Below the pieces are notes generated by a model that saw only the letters and a program-made list of their open reading frames with translations, made no database searches and was not told the origin of the DNA. Below are positions 24,521-33,518 of a stretch of DNA of 64,000 nt, piece after piece. The DNA comes from Streptomyces sp. NBC_00568 (GTDB taxonomy: Bacteria; Actinomycetota; Actinomycetes; Streptomycetales; Streptomycetaceae), in contig NZ_JAPENW010000001.1 in assembly GCF_026341855.1 (NCBI RefSeq), positions 5,509,001 through 5,573,000 of the forward strand, in the 5' to 3' direction. The position numbers and the translations under genes were made by a program. Each line of letters begins with the position of its first letter. Position 1 is the stretch's first letter.

Positions 24521-25972
24521 ATGTCCGAAGCGCAGAAGGTGGCCGACCGGCCAAGTGCCGCACCCCCGGCGGCAGGCAGAGTCGACGGGTTCTTCAAGAT
24601 AGCCGCGAGGGGCTCCACCTTCGGCCGGGAGATACGCGGCGGTTTCGCCACGTTCTTCACGATGGCCTACATCCTCGTCCTGAACCCGATCATCCTGGGC
24701 AGCGCCAAGGACAAGTTCGGCCACCAGCTCGACGCCGTCCAACTGACCACCGCCACCGCCCTGGTGGCCGCGGTCATGACGATCATCATGGGCGTGGGCG
24801 GCAACCTCCCGCTCGCACTCGCCGCCGGCCTCGGCCTCAACGCGGTCGTCGCCTTCCAGATCGCCCCGCTGATGAGCTGGGACGACGCGATGGGCCTGAT
24901 CGTCCTGGAGGGCCTGCTCATCTGCGTGCTGGTCGTGACCGGTCTGCGGGAGGCCGTCATGCACGCGATCCCGCAGCCGCTGAAGCAGGCGATCAGCGTC
25001 GGTATCGGCCTGTTCATCGCCTTCATCGGCTTCGTGGACGCCGGTTTCGCCACCCGTATCCCGGACGCGGCGAACACCACCGTGCCGGTGCAGCTCGGCG
25101 GCACGGGCGCGCTCGCCGGCTGGCCGATCCTCGTCTTCTGTCTCGGTGTCCTGCTGACCATCGGTCTGCTCGCCCGCAAGGTCAAGGGCGCGATCCTGAT
25201 CAGCATCGTCACCATGACGGTCGTGGCGATCGTCATCAACTCCGTCGCCGACATCAAGAGCTGGGGCCTGACCACGCCCAAGGTGCCCGACGACGTGGTG
25301 GCCTCACCGGACTTCGGGCTGCTCGGTCACTTCAGCCTGTTCGGCGCGTTCGGCGAGACCAGCGCGATCACCGTCGTCCTGCTGGTCTTCACCCTCGTCC
25401 TGTCCGACTTCTTCGACACCATGGGCACGGTCGTCGGCATCAGCGCCGAGGCGGGCCTGCTGGACGAGGAGGGCAAGGTGCCCAACCTCGGGCGGGTGCT
25501 GCTGATCGACGGCGCCGCCGCGGTCGCCGGCGGCGCGGCCTCGGCCTCCTCCTCGACGTCGTACATCGAGTCGGCCGCGGGCGTGGGCGAGGGCGCGCGC
25601 ACCGGGTTCGCCAACCTGGTCACCGGCGGGCTGTTCGCCCTCGCGCTCTTCCTGACGCCGATCCTCACGATCGTCCCGCTGCAGGCCGCGGCGCCCGCGC
25701 TCGTCGCCGTCGGCTTCCTGATGATGACCCAGGTCAAGCACATCGACTGGGACAAGTACGAGATCGCCATCCCCGCGTTCCTGACCATCGCCGTGATGCC
25801 GTTCACGTACTCGATCACCAACGGCATCGGGGCGGGGTTCCTGGCGTACGTCCTGATCAAGACGGTGCTCGGGAAGGCCAAGGAGGTCCACTGGCTGCTG
25901 TGGGCGGCCTCCGCGCTGTTCCTGGTGTACTTCGCGATCGACCCGCTGGAGCAGCTGCTCGGGGTGAAGTAG
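24521..25972 (+). CDS. NCS2-family purine permease (AzgA/PbuG type)
   Basis: 483 residues with about 12-14 membrane helices. N-terminal GSTFGREIRGGFATFFTMAYILVLNP and GGNLPLALAAGLGLNAVVAF are the marks of the AzgA-like branch, as are FFDTMGTVVGI and ASSSTSYIESAAGVGEGART. It imports hypoxanthine, guanine or adenine by proton symport. GAGGAG lies upstream of ATG 24521. It ends at a strong terminator shared with the convergent penicillin-binding protein gene. Nothing unusual was seen. Confidence 0.92.
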   Translation: MSEAQKVADRPSAAPPAAGRVDGFFKIAARGSTFGREIRGGFATFFTMAYILVLNPIILGSAKDKFGHQLDAVQLTTATALVAAVMTIIMGVGGNLPLALAAGLGLNAVVAFQIAPLMSWDDAMGLIVLEGLLICVLVVTGLREAVMHAIPQPLKQAISVGIGLFIAFIGFVDAGFATRIPDAANTTVPVQLGGTGALAGWPILVFCLGVLLTIGLLARKVKGAILISIVTMTVVAIVINSVADIKSWGLTTPKVPDDVVASPDFGLLGHFSLFGAFGETSAITVVLLVFTLVLSDFFDTMGTVVGISAEAGLLDEEGKVPNLGRVLLIDGAAAVAGGAASASSSTSYIESAAGVGEGARTGFANLVTGGLFALALFLTPILTIVPLQAAAPALVAVGFLMMTQVKHIDWDKYEIAIPAFLTIAVMPFTYSITNGIGAGFLAYVLIKTVLGKAKEVHWLLWAASALFLVYFAIDPLEQLLGVK

Positions 25973-25980
25973 CCGGACCT

Positions 25981-26014
25981 GACGGCCCCGCGCTCGCAGG
26001 AGCGCGGGGCCGTC
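25981..26014. terminator. Bidirectional terminator between purine permease and PBP genes
   Basis: Perfect 15-bp inverted repeat GACGGCCCCGCGCTC with the loop GCAG and its complement, nine bases after the permease stop and seven before the PBP stop. Confidence 0.9.
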
Positions 26015-26020
26015 GGCGCG

Positions 26021-27472
26021 TCAGTCCTGCAGCGCCGCCCGCATCATCGCCTTGGCCACCGGCGCGGCCAGTCCGTTGCCGCTGACCTCCGAGCGCGCCG
26101 CGTTCGACTGCTCGACCATCACCGCGACGGCGACCTCCTTGCCGCTGGTGTCGGACTTCGCGTACGACGTGAACCAGGCGTACGGCGTCTTGCTGTTCTT
26201 CTCGCCGTGCTGGGCCGTGCCGGTCTTGCCGCCCACGGTCGCGCCGGGGATCAGGGCGTTCGTGCCCGTGCCGTCCTCGACGACCGTCTGCATCGCGGAC
26301 CGGAGCTGCCGGGCCGTGTCCGAGCTGACGATCCTCTCGGTCGACGTGCTGTCGTCGTAGTTCTTCAGCACATCGCCGTCGGCGTCACTGGTCTGCGACA
26401 CCATGTGCGGCGAGACCAGCTTGCCGTCGTTGGAGATAGCGGCGGACACCATGGCCATCTGGAGCGGGGTCGCGGTGACGTCGAACTGACCGATACCGGT
26501 CAGCGCCGTGGACGACTTGTCCATGTCCGAGGGGTACACGCTGATGTACGCCCGCACCGGCACGTCCTGGGCCGTGTCGTTGAAGCCGAACTTCTCCGCC
26601 ATCGCCCTGACCTCGTCCTGGCCCAGGTCGACGGCCATCCTGGCGAAGACGTTGTTGCAGGAGTACTGGAGCGCGACCCGGATCGAGGCGTTCTCGCACG
26701 GCGCGGACGTGTTCTCGTTCTTCAGGACGGTCGTCGTGTTCGGCAGCGTGTACGGGTCCGGACTGTCCGTCTTGGCGTCCACGTCCGCGTACAGGCCGTT
26801 CTCCAGGGCGGCGGCCGCCACGACCAGCTTGAACGTCGAGCCCGGCGGCAGCGGCTGCCGCAGCGCGCGGTTGACCAGCGGCTTGTCGGCGTCCTTGGTC
26901 AGCCGCTGCCAGACGCTGGTGTTGCCCGCGCTGATCGACGTCGGGTCGTACGACGGTGTCGAGACGACCGCGAGGATCTTGCCGGTCTTCGGGTCGATCG
27001 CGACGGCGGCACCCTTGTTGTTCCCGAGCGCTTCGTACGCCGCCTTCTGCACGGCCGGGTCGATCGTCGTGATCACATCACCGGGGTCGGCGCGCTTGTT
27101 CGTCAGGGAGTCCAGCGGGTTCTTCAGCTGGATGTCCGAGCCGTCGAGCAGGTCCCGGTAGATGCCCTCCAGCTGGGTCGCCCCGTACACCTGCGAGCTG
27201 TAGCCGGTGACCGCCGCGTACAGGCTGCCGTCCTTGTACGTCCGCTTGTACTTGAGGTCGCCGCCCTTCGTCTTCGCGGAACCGGTGATCGCGTCTCCGG
27301 CCACGATGATGTTCCCGAGCGGATTCGCGTACAGCGAGATCGCGTTCCGTCGGTTGTCCTTGTCGTCCGCGAGTGCCCGGCCGTCGTAGAACTGCACCCA
27401 TGTCGCCCTGACCAGCAGGGAGAGCACGAGCAGCAGACTGAAGACGGCGGCACGCCTGATCGTCTTGTTCAT
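26021..27472 (-). CDS. Class B penicillin-binding protein (PbpA-type transpeptidase)
   Basis: 483 residues. One N-terminal membrane helix (AAVFSLLLVLSLLVRATWVQFY) anchors a PBP dimer-like domain and a transpeptidase domain. Catalytic motifs are STFK at 212-215, SCN at 271-273 and KTG at 416-418. Size and opening sequence match mycobacterial and streptomycete PbpA, a septal or lateral wall cross-linking enzyme acting outside the membrane. Unlike the PbpA in the ftsW/pknB cluster this copy stands alone, so it is likely one of the extra PbpA paralogues. ATG 27472 is chosen to place the helix at the N-terminus; its ribosome-binding site is weak. Confidence 0.9.
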   Translation of the reverse strand: MNKTIRRAAVFSLLLVLSLLVRATWVQFYDGRALADDKDNRRNAISLYANPLGNIIVAGDAITGSAKTKGGDLKYKRTYKDGSLYAAVTGYSSQVYGATQLEGIYRDLLDGSDIQLKNPLDSLTNKRADPGDVITTIDPAVQKAAYEALGNNKGAAVAIDPKTGKILAVVSTPSYDPTSISAGNTSVWQRLTKDADKPLVNRALRQPLPPGSTFKLVVAAAALENGLYADVDAKTDSPDPYTLPNTTTVLKNENTSAPCENASIRVALQYSCNNVFARMAVDLGQDEVRAMAEKFGFNDTAQDVPVRAYISVYPSDMDKSSTALTGIGQFDVTATPLQMAMVSAAISNDGKLVSPHMVSQTSDADGDVLKNYDDSTSTERIVSSDTARQLRSAMQTVVEDGTGTNALIPGATVGGKTGTAQHGEKNSKTPYAWFTSYAKSDTSGKEVAVAVMVEQSNAARSEVSGNGLAAPVAKAMMRAALQD

Positions 27473-27627
27473 CCCGCACAGAAGGACGAGCGGACAGGAG
27501 CGAATCGTTCCCATCCGCCCGGATTTCTCATGAGTCCTTCATGAAGCCGCCGTCGTGCCGGCCGCCCCTCGCGCAGCCGCCGTCGCACGGACCCGCCGGA
27601 GCCCGGACCGGTCGGAGCCGGGACCGG

Positions 27628-28401
27628 TCAGAGCCTGCGGGTGGCCAGGGTGAGACGGTCGCGGGCGTCGAACAGGGCGTCCTTGACCATCTGCTCGTGC
27701 GCGGGGGTGAGCCGCGCCACAGGCACCGAGCAGCTGATCGCGTCACGGGCGGGTGTGCGGTACGGGATCGCCACACCGAAGCAGCGCAGTCCCAGCGTGT
27801 TCTCCTCGCGGTCCACCGCGAAGCCCTGCTCCCGCACCTGGCGGAGCTCCTCGATGAGCTTCTCCCGGTCCGTGATCGTGTGCTCGGTCAGCGCGGGCAG
27901 CGTCTCGGGCAGCATCTTGCGGACCTGCTCGTCGGTGTGCGTGGCCAGCAGCGCCTTGCCGAGCGAGGTGGAGTGGGCGGGGAGCCGGCGGCCGACCCGG
28001 GTGAAGGGGCGCAGGTAGTGCTGCGACTGCCGGGTGGCCAGATAGACGACGTTCGTGCCGTCCAGGCGCGCGAGGTGGATGGTCTCCGTGGTGTCGTCGG
28101 AGAGGCGGTCGAGCGTGGGGCGGGCCGCGGCGACCACCTCGTCGCCGTCGATGTACGAGGTGCCGACCAGCAGGGCGCGGACGCCGATGCCGTACCGCGT
28201 GCCCGTCGCGTCCGTCTCGACCCAGCCGAGCTCCACGAGCGTCCGCAGCAGCATGTACAGGCTGGACTTGGGATAGCCGACGGCCTCCTGGACCGCGGCG
28301 AGGGAGTGCATTCCGGGCTTGCCGGCGAAGTACTCCAGCAATTCCACGGTCCGTACCGCGGACTTGACCTGCGCCCCGCCGCCTGTCTCGCCTGCCGACA
28401 T
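27628..28401 (-). CDS. IclR-family transcriptional regulator
   Basis: 257 residues. The winged helix (KSAVRTVELLEYFAGKPGM...VQEAVGYPKSSLYMLLRTLVELGWV) is at about 14-75, followed by the IclR effector domain (LSDDTTETIHLARLDGTNVVYLATRQS...RLPAHSTSLGKALLA...). AAGGG lies before ATG 28401. It is divergent from the semialdehyde dehydrogenase gene across about 130 bases that hold a GTTC-n8-GAAC palindrome. Repression lifted by a sugar-acid or keto-acid is likely, as in KdgR-type members, but the ligand is unknown. Confidence 0.88.
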   Translation of the reverse strand: MSAGETGGGAQVKSAVRTVELLEYFAGKPGMHSLAAVQEAVGYPKSSLYMLLRTLVELGWVETDATGTRYGIGVRALLVGTSYIDGDEVVAAARPTLDRLSDDTTETIHLARLDGTNVVYLATRQSQHYLRPFTRVGRRLPAHSTSLGKALLATHTDEQVRKMLPETLPALTEHTITDREKLIEELRQVREQGFAVDREENTLGLRCFGVAIPYRTPARDAISCSVPVARLTPAHEQMVKDALFDARDRLTLATRRL

Positions 28402-28465
28402 CGCCCTTGACCCCTTCGTTGGACGGGAAATAGTCTCCAACAGGATATTCACCATCAGAGACAGC

Positions 28466-28481
28466 GTTCAGCATATCGAAC
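28466..28481. promoter_or_regulatory. Candidate IclR operator
   Basis: GTTC (28466-28469) and GAAC (28478-28481) flank AGCATATC, a 16-base imperfect palindrome in the gap between the divergent IclR and dehydrogenase genes. The outer GTCTC/GAGAC pair nearby (28433-28461 area) may add symmetry. Confidence 0.45.
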
Positions 28482-28533
28482 ACCCCTGGTGAGTGACACA
28501 AGAACTGTGGCATCACATCTGAAGGGACCCGCG

Positions 28534-30063
28534 GTGGCAGCAGCACCAGTCTGGAGTGTCGACCCCCGTACCGGGAAGCAGCGGGAACAGGTTGCGGTGG
28601 AGGCCACAGCCCAGGAGGTGGACGAGGCCGTCCGCGCCGCGCACGCCGCGCGCCCCGCTCTCGTCGACCGCGCCGTACGCGCCGCGTTCCTGCGCACCGC
28701 CGCCGACCTGCTCGAAGGCGCCAAGGACCAGCTCGTCGAGGCCGCCGACGCGGAGACCGCGCTCGGCCCGGTCCGGCTCACCGGCGAACTCGCCCGCACC
28801 TGCTACCAGTTGCGCGCTTTTGCCGGAATCGTCGACGAGGGCGCCTTCCTCGACGTCGTCATCAACCACCCCGACGGCACGGCCACTCCGCCGATCCCGG
28901 ACCTGCGCCGCTACAAGGTGGCACTGGGCGTCGTCGCCGTGTACTCGGCCTCGAACTTCCCCTTCGCCTTCTCGGTCGCCGGCGGCGACACGGCCAGCGC
29001 GCTGGCCGCGGGCTGCCCGGTCGTCGTCAAGGCCCACCCCGACCACCCGGCGCTCTCCGAGCTGGTCGCCGTGGTCCTGCGCCGGGCCGCCGCCCGGCAC
29101 GACATCCCCGAGGGCGTCATCGGCCTCGTCCACGGCTTCGAGGCCGGCGTCGAGCTGGTCCGGCACCCGCTGATCGCGGCGGCCGGGTTCACCGGCTCGA
29201 TCCGCGGCGGGCGCGCGCTGTTCGACGCGGCCTCCGCGCGTCCGGTGCCGATCCCGTTCCACGGCGAGCTGGGCTCCCTCAACCCGGTCGTCGTCACCGA
29301 GGCCGCGGCCGCCGAGCGCGCGGAGGAGATCGGCGCGGGTCTCGCCGGCTCGATGACGCTGGGCGTCGGCCAGTTCTGTGTGAAGCCGGGCCTGGTGCTC
29401 GCGCCGGCCGGCGCGGCGGGCGACCGTCTGCTGAAGTCCCTGACCGACGCGGTGAGCGACACCGCCTCCGGGGTCCTGCTCGACCACCGGATGCGCGACA
29501 ACTTCATCGCCGGGGTCGCCGAGCGCGCCGGACTCCCGGACGTCCATGCCCCGGTGACACCGGGCGCGGGCGGCGAGCACACGGTGAGCCCCGGCTTCCT
29601 GACCGTGCCCGCGAGCAGGCTCGCCGCCGAGGGCGAGCACGATCTGCTCCTGGAGGAGTGCTTCGGGCCGCTCACGGTCGTGGCGCGCTACGAGGACGAG
29701 TCCGAGGCCGGCGCGGTGCTCTCCCGGCTGCCGGGCAACCTCACGGCCACGGTGCAGCTCTCCGCCGAGGAAGCGGCGGGCGAGGGGCGCGGCGCGGAGA
29801 TCCTCGCCGAGCTGACCTCCCTCGCGGGCCGTGTGCTGGTCAACGGCTGGCCGACGGGTGTCGCCGTCGCTCCGGCTCAGCACCACGGCGGGCCGTACCC
29901 CGCGACGACCTCGACGTCCACGTCGGTCGGCGGCAGTGCCATCGAGCGGTGGATGCGGCCGGTGGCCTATCAGGGTGTGCCCGAGGCGCTGTTGCCGCCC
30001 GAGCTGCGGGACGACAACCCGCTGGGTCTGCCCCGGCGTTACGACGGGCGCCTGGAGCGGTAA
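28534..30063 (+). CDS. Aldehyde dehydrogenase, 2-oxoglutarate-semialdehyde (2,5-dioxovalerate) dehydrogenase type
   Basis: 509 residues from GTG 28534, preferred over GTG 28489 because GAAGGGA lies at 28521-28527. Catalytic Asn141 (SASNFPFA), Glu245 (HGELGSLNP) and Cys282 (GQFCVKPG) are in place. The GELGSLNPVVV and GQFC context is that of KGSA dehydrogenases, which oxidise 2-oxoglutarate semialdehyde to 2-oxoglutarate with NAD(P). That compound is the product of the DHDPS-family dehydratases, so this enzyme could finish the route begun at 5112-7738 (inference). IclR is divergent; a hairpin terminator follows. Confidence 0.85.
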   Translation: MAAAPVWSVDPRTGKQREQVAVEATAQEVDEAVRAAHAARPALVDRAVRAAFLRTAADLLEGAKDQLVEAADAETALGPVRLTGELARTCYQLRAFAGIVDEGAFLDVVINHPDGTATPPIPDLRRYKVALGVVAVYSASNFPFAFSVAGGDTASALAAGCPVVVKAHPDHPALSELVAVVLRRAAARHDIPEGVIGLVHGFEAGVELVRHPLIAAAGFTGSIRGGRALFDAASARPVPIPFHGELGSLNPVVVTEAAAAERAEEIGAGLAGSMTLGVGQFCVKPGLVLAPAGAAGDRLLKSLTDAVSDTASGVLLDHRMRDNFIAGVAERAGLPDVHAPVTPGAGGEHTVSPGFLTVPASRLAAEGEHDLLLEECFGPLTVVARYEDESEAGAVLSRLPGNLTATVQLSAEEAAGEGRGAEILAELTSLAGRVLVNGWPTGVAVAPAQHHGGPYPATTSTSTSVGGSAIERWMRPVAYQGVPEALLPPELRDDNPLGLPRRYDGRLER

Positions 30064-30096
30064 TGCCCCAGGCGTGACCTTCACGGGCCGCGGGTG

Positions 30097-30116
30097 CCGC
30101 GTGACCGATCACGCGG
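30097..30116 (+). terminator. Hairpin after the semialdehyde dehydrogenase gene
   Basis: CCGCGTGA, loop CCGA, TCACGCGG, then TTT. Eight perfect base pairs, 34 bases after the stop codon. Confidence 0.65.
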
Positions 30117-30165
30117 TTTCCCGCGTCCCCCGGGGGCGCGGCCACCGACCTGAGAGACTCGGACC

Positions 30166-30774
30166 ATGGACGTCGAACTCCCCGAACTCCCCTTCCCCCT
30201 CCGCACCTACGGCCCCGCCGGGCACTGGTCGTACGAGGACGGAGCGCTCACCGGCTGGGCCGGACCCCGGCAGGACCGCTTCGTGCCGCCCACCGGTGAA
30301 GGGCTCGACCCGGCCTCGGACGCGCCGCGTCTGCTCGGCGCGCCGGAGGGAGACTTCCAGCTGATCGCCCGCGTGACGGTCGGCTTCAGGGGGGCCTTCG
30401 ACGCGGGCGTTCTCTACGTCCACGTCGGGGAGCGGGCCTGGGCGAAGCTGTGCCTGGAGTACTCACCGGACGTGCCCACCGTCTGCACGGTGGTCACCCG
30501 GGGGCACTCCGACGACGCCAACTCCTTCACCGTCGACGGCAGTTCCGTCTGGCTGCGGGTGAGCCGCACGGGTCGCGCCTTCGCCTTCCACGCCTCCCGC
30601 GACGGCGAGCGCTGGACCTTCGTCCGCCTGTTCACCCTGGCCGACGAGAAGGAGACCGGGGCGGCGCTGGTGGGCTTCATGACGCAGTCACCGATGGGGG
30701 AGGGCTGCGTGGTGACGTACGAGAGCATCGAGTTCCGTCCGGCCTGGCCGCTCGACCTGCGCGACGGCAACTAG
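30166..30774 (+). CDS. DUF1349 domain protein
   Basis: 202 residues, no signal peptide. The concanavalin-like jelly-roll of DUF1349 is seen in the order FQLIARVTVGFRGAFDAGVLYVHVGERAWAKLCLEY (cited in part: DAGVLYVHVGERAWAKL), SVVTRGHSDDAN-like strand and GERWTFVRLFTL. Proteins of this family are widespread in actinomycetes; their biochemical role is unknown, although the fold resembles glycan-binding laminin-G-like domains. ATG 30166 is the first good start. No operon partner is evident. Confidence 0.8.
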   Translation: MDVELPELPFPLRTYGPAGHWSYEDGALTGWAGPRQDRFVPPTGEGLDPASDAPRLLGAPEGDFQLIARVTVGFRGAFDAGVLYVHVGERAWAKLCLEYSPDVPTVCTVVTRGHSDDANSFTVDGSSVWLRVSRTGRAFAFHASRDGERWTFVRLFTLADEKETGAALVGFMTQSPMGEGCVVTYESIEFRPAWPLDLRDGN

Positions 30775-30871
30775 CGACCGGGTTCCCGGGGCCTGGGCCC
30801 GTCCGGGCCTCTTGGCCCCCGGGACCGCGCTGTTCCGGAACCACATCGTCCGCAATCACGTCCTCAGCTGC

Positions 30872-31480
30872 ATGATCGAGGACCGTGTGAATCGTGTGCG
30901 CCGGGTGATCAGGACCGCGCTGCCCGCCGAGGCGGCCGTCGTCGCCGACCTGCACGCCCGGGCCCGGGCGACGTACTACCCGGACGGGGTGCCGCAGGAC
31001 GGCACGGACTGGCTCGCCGCCTGGCGGAGCGCCATCGAGCGTCCGGACGGGCATGTGCTGTGCTTCGTGCTGGACGGCCGGATCGCGGGCATCGCCTCCT
31101 TCCGCGCGGCCGAGGGCGCGCCCGCCGACACGGTCAGGCTCTACCAGTTCCATGTCGACCCCGACCGCCGGCGGGCCGGCATCGGGACCGAGCTGCACGC
31201 GGCCTGCGTGGAGGAGTGGCAGGCGGACGGGAAGCGCACGGCGACGCTCGACGTGCATGTCGACAACCGGCCCGCCCAGGCCTTCTACGCCCGCCTCGGC
31301 TGGGTACCCGACCCGGAGAACCCGCCCGCGGAGGACGATCACCACCGGTATCTGCGGTACGCGGTGCCCCCGGCTGCGCCCCTGGCGGCGACCGGAACGG
31401 CGACCGGAGCGGGGTCGGCGACCGGGGCGGGGTCGGCGACCGGGGCGGGGTCGGGGACGGCGACGGGGGCCGGGGAATGA
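30872..31480 (+). CDS. GNAT-family N-acetyltransferase with a repetitive C-terminal tail
   Basis: 202 residues. Motif A of the acetyl-CoA fold is YQFHVDPDRRRAGIGTELH, with the pyrophosphate loop RRAGIG; VHVDNRPAQAFYARLGWVP is the motif B region. The acceptor is unknown. The last 25-30 residues are a Gly/Ala/Thr/Ser repeat (ATGAGS units) encoded by a tandem 18-bp repeat, unlike a folded part of the enzyme. ATG 30872 is used, but GTG 30887, with GAGGA upstream, is an alternative start. Confidence 0.8.
   Translation: MIEDRVNRVRRVIRTALPAEAAVVADLHARARATYYPDGVPQDGTDWLAAWRSAIERPDGHVLCFVLDGRIAGIASFRAAEGAPADTVRLYQFHVDPDRRRAGIGTELHAACVEEWQADGKRTATLDVHVDNRPAQAFYARLGWVPDPENPPAEDDHHRYLRYAVPPAAPLAATGTATGAGSATGAGSATGAGSGTATGAGE
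31398..31470 (+). repeat. 18-bp tandem repeat within the acetyltransferase gene
   Basis: Three near-perfect copies of a unit resembling GGCGACCGGGGCGGGGTC encode the ATGAGS peptide repeat at the C-terminus. In-frame length means copy-number change would lengthen or shorten the tail without breaking the gene. Confidence 0.75.
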
Positions 31481-31558
31481 CCCGAGCCGTTTGAACGTTC
31501 ACACACTGACGTCCCCGGAGGGTGTCCCGTATCCGTACGACCTGGAGAGAGCCGAAGA

Positions 31559-32278
31559 ATGCGCGTCGAGATCTGGAGCGACATCGCCTGCCCGTGGTGC
31601 TATGTCGGAAAGGCCCGCTTCGAGAAGGCGCTGGACGCCTTCCCGCACCGTGACCAGGTCGAGGTCGTGCACCGCTCCTTCGAGCTCGACCCGGGCCGCG
31701 CCAAGGGCGACATCCAGCCGGTGATCACGATGCTCACCAAGAAGTACGGCATGAGCGAGGCGCAGGCGCAGGCGGGCGAGGAGAACCTCGGAACGCAGGC
31801 CGCCGCCGAGGGCCTCGCGTACCGCACCCGGGACCGCGACCACGGCAACACCTTCGACATGCACCGTCTGCTGCACCTCGCCAAGGAGCGGGGCCGCCAG
31901 GACGAGCTGATCGGCCTGTTCTACAAGGCGAACTTCGCCGAGGAGCGGACCGTCTTCGGTGACGACGAGCGGCTCGTGGAGCTGGCCGTCGCCGCCGGGC
32001 TCGACGCTGACGCCGCCCGCGCGGTGCTCGCCGACCCGTCCGCCTACGCCGACGAGGTCCGCGCCGACGAGCGCGAGGCCGCCGAGCTGGGCGCGAACGG
32101 CGTCCCCTTCTTCGTCCTCGACCGCACGTACGGCGTCTCCGGCGCGCAGCCCGCCGAGGTCTTCGCGCAGGCGCTGGCCCAGGCGTGGGGCGAGCGGCCG
32201 CAGCTGAAGCTGATCCAGGACGGAGCCGCCGACGCCGAGGCCTGCGGTCCGGACGGCTGCGCCGTTCCCCAGGGCTGA
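31559..32278 (+). CDS. DsbA-family oxidoreductase (FrnE-like)
   Basis: 239 residues, cytoplasmic. The thioredoxin-fold active site CPWC is at 11-14 in SDIACPWCYVGK, and the cis-Pro loop is GVPFFVLDRTYGVSGAQP. This is the layout of the FrnE/2-hydroxychromene isomerase-like DsbA branch found in Streptomyces. A C-terminal Cys pair (EACGPDGCAVP) may form a second redox site. Substrate unknown; a general thiol-disulfide role is likely. GGAGAGAG precedes ATG 31559. Confidence 0.9.
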   Translation: MRVEIWSDIACPWCYVGKARFEKALDAFPHRDQVEVVHRSFELDPGRAKGDIQPVITMLTKKYGMSEAQAQAGEENLGTQAAAEGLAYRTRDRDHGNTFDMHRLLHLAKERGRQDELIGLFYKANFAEERTVFGDDERLVELAVAAGLDADAARAVLADPSAYADEVRADEREAAELGANGVPFFVLDRTYGVSGAQPAEVFAQALAQAWGERPQLKLIQDGAADAEACGPDGCAVPQG

Positions 32279-32288
32279 CCGGCGCGGG

Positions 32289-32306
32289 TCGGTGCCCCGG
32301 CACCGA
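32289..32306 (+). terminator. Short hairpin after the FrnE-like gene
   Basis: TCGGTGC, loop CCCG, GCACCGA, followed by AAAAG. Seven perfect pairs starting eleven bases after the stop; termination is plausible but there is no T-run. Confidence 0.45.
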
Positions 32307-32330
32307 AAAGCGCAGGTCGGAGCCGATGCA

Positions 32331-32356
32331 TAAGCGCTCCTTGGGGAAACCGCTTA
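32331..32356 (+). promoter_or_regulatory. Inverted repeat in the leader of the class V aminotransferase gene
   Basis: TAAGCG (32331-32336) and CGCTTA (32351-32356) are separated by 14 bases in a comparatively AT-rich stretch 47 bases before ATG 32403. Probably an operator or part of a promoter. Confidence 0.4.
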
Positions 32357-32402
32357 AAAATGCGCAATGGACGGGGACATCTTCTGGGCCCACAGTGGTC
32401 CC

Positions 32403-33452
32403 ATGGAGACCTTCGAGACCCTCGTCCGTACCGAGTTCGCCCCGAAGAACACCTATCTGAACACCGCGAGCACCGGCCTGCTGCCGGCCCGCACCGTGAC
32501 CGCGATGCGGGCCGCCGTGGAGTCCGTGGCCGCCGGACAACCCGCCGACATGTTCGCGGACGTCGAGGCGGCCCGCTCGTCGTTCGCCCGTCTCGTCGGG
32601 GTGCCCGAGCGCCGGGTGGCGGCCGGGGCCTCGGTCGCCGTGTACAGCGGACTGATCGCCGCCTCACTGCCGCCGGGCGCCGAAGTCCTCACCGCGGAGG
32701 CGGACTTCAGCTCCGTCGTGACGCCGTTCCACGTCCGCGGCGACCTCAAGGTCCGCGCCGTTCCGCTGGAGCGGATCGCCGAATCCGTGCACTCCGGTAC
32801 CGCGCTCGTCGCGGTGAGCGCCGCACAGTCCGCCGACGGCCGGATCGCCGGACTGGAGGCGATCCGGGAGGCCGCGCGGGAGCACGGCGCCCGTACGTAC
32901 ATCGACGCGTCCCAGGCCGCCGGATGGCTGCCCCTGAGCGCGGACGCCTACGACTATGTCTCCTCCGTCGCCTTCAAGTGGCTCGTCTGCCCGCGCGGCG
33001 TGGCTTTCCTGGTCGTCCCGGAGGATCTCGGCGGACTCACCCCGGTGTTCGCCGGCTGGGTCGCGGGCGAGACCCCCTGGGACAGCTGCTACGGCCCCGT
33101 CGAGGAACTCGCCCACTCCGCGCGGCGGTTCGACGAGAGCCCGAGCCTCTTCGCGTACGCCGGAGCCCGGCATTCACTGGAACTCCTCGAAGAACTGGGC
33201 GTGGAGCGGGTGCGGGACCACAATCTCGCGCTCGCCGACCGCTTCCGCGCCGGCCTGCTCCAACGCGGCCATGAACCGGTCACCGCCCCCGGCTCCTCGA
33301 TCGTCTCCGTGCCGGGACTCGGCGGCCTCCAGCCCGAGTTGAGCCGGGCCGGCGTCGAAGTCTCCGACCGCTCGGGCAACTTGAGGGCGGCGTTCCATCT
33401 GTACAACACCCCGGACGACGTCGACCGGCTGCTCGACGTGCTGCCCGGCTGA
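32403..33452 (+). CDS. Class V PLP-dependent aminotransferase (cysteine desulfurase-like fold)
   Basis: 349 residues. NTYLNTASTGLLPA is the usual N-terminal motif of the Csd/isopenicillin epimerase-like group, TYIDASQAAGWLPL holds the cofactor-binding Asp and Gln, and the PLP Lys lies in VSSVAFKWLVCPRG. No active-site Cys loop typical of NifS/SufS desulfurases was found, so a transaminase or epimerase role is as likely. ATG 32403 is preferred over in-frame 32367 because it begins right at the family start. Neighbours give no pathway clue. Confidence 0.82.
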   Translation: METFETLVRTEFAPKNTYLNTASTGLLPARTVTAMRAAVESVAAGQPADMFADVEAARSSFARLVGVPERRVAAGASVAVYSGLIAASLPPGAEVLTAEADFSSVVTPFHVRGDLKVRAVPLERIAESVHSGTALVAVSAAQSADGRIAGLEAIREAAREHGARTYIDASQAAGWLPLSADAYDYVSSVAFKWLVCPRGVAFLVVPEDLGGLTPVFAGWVAGETPWDSCYGPVEELAHSARRFDESPSLFAYAGARHSLELLEELGVERVRDHNLALADRFRAGLLQRGHEPVTAPGSSIVSVPGLGGLQPELSRAGVEVSDRSGNLRAAFHLYNTPDDVDRLLDVLPG

Positions 33453-33518
33453 GCGTCCGCGCGCCGCCCCGGCCCTCTGGCGCCGGCCGCGGCAGGGCGC
33501 TAGGAAGGGCACCACGAG

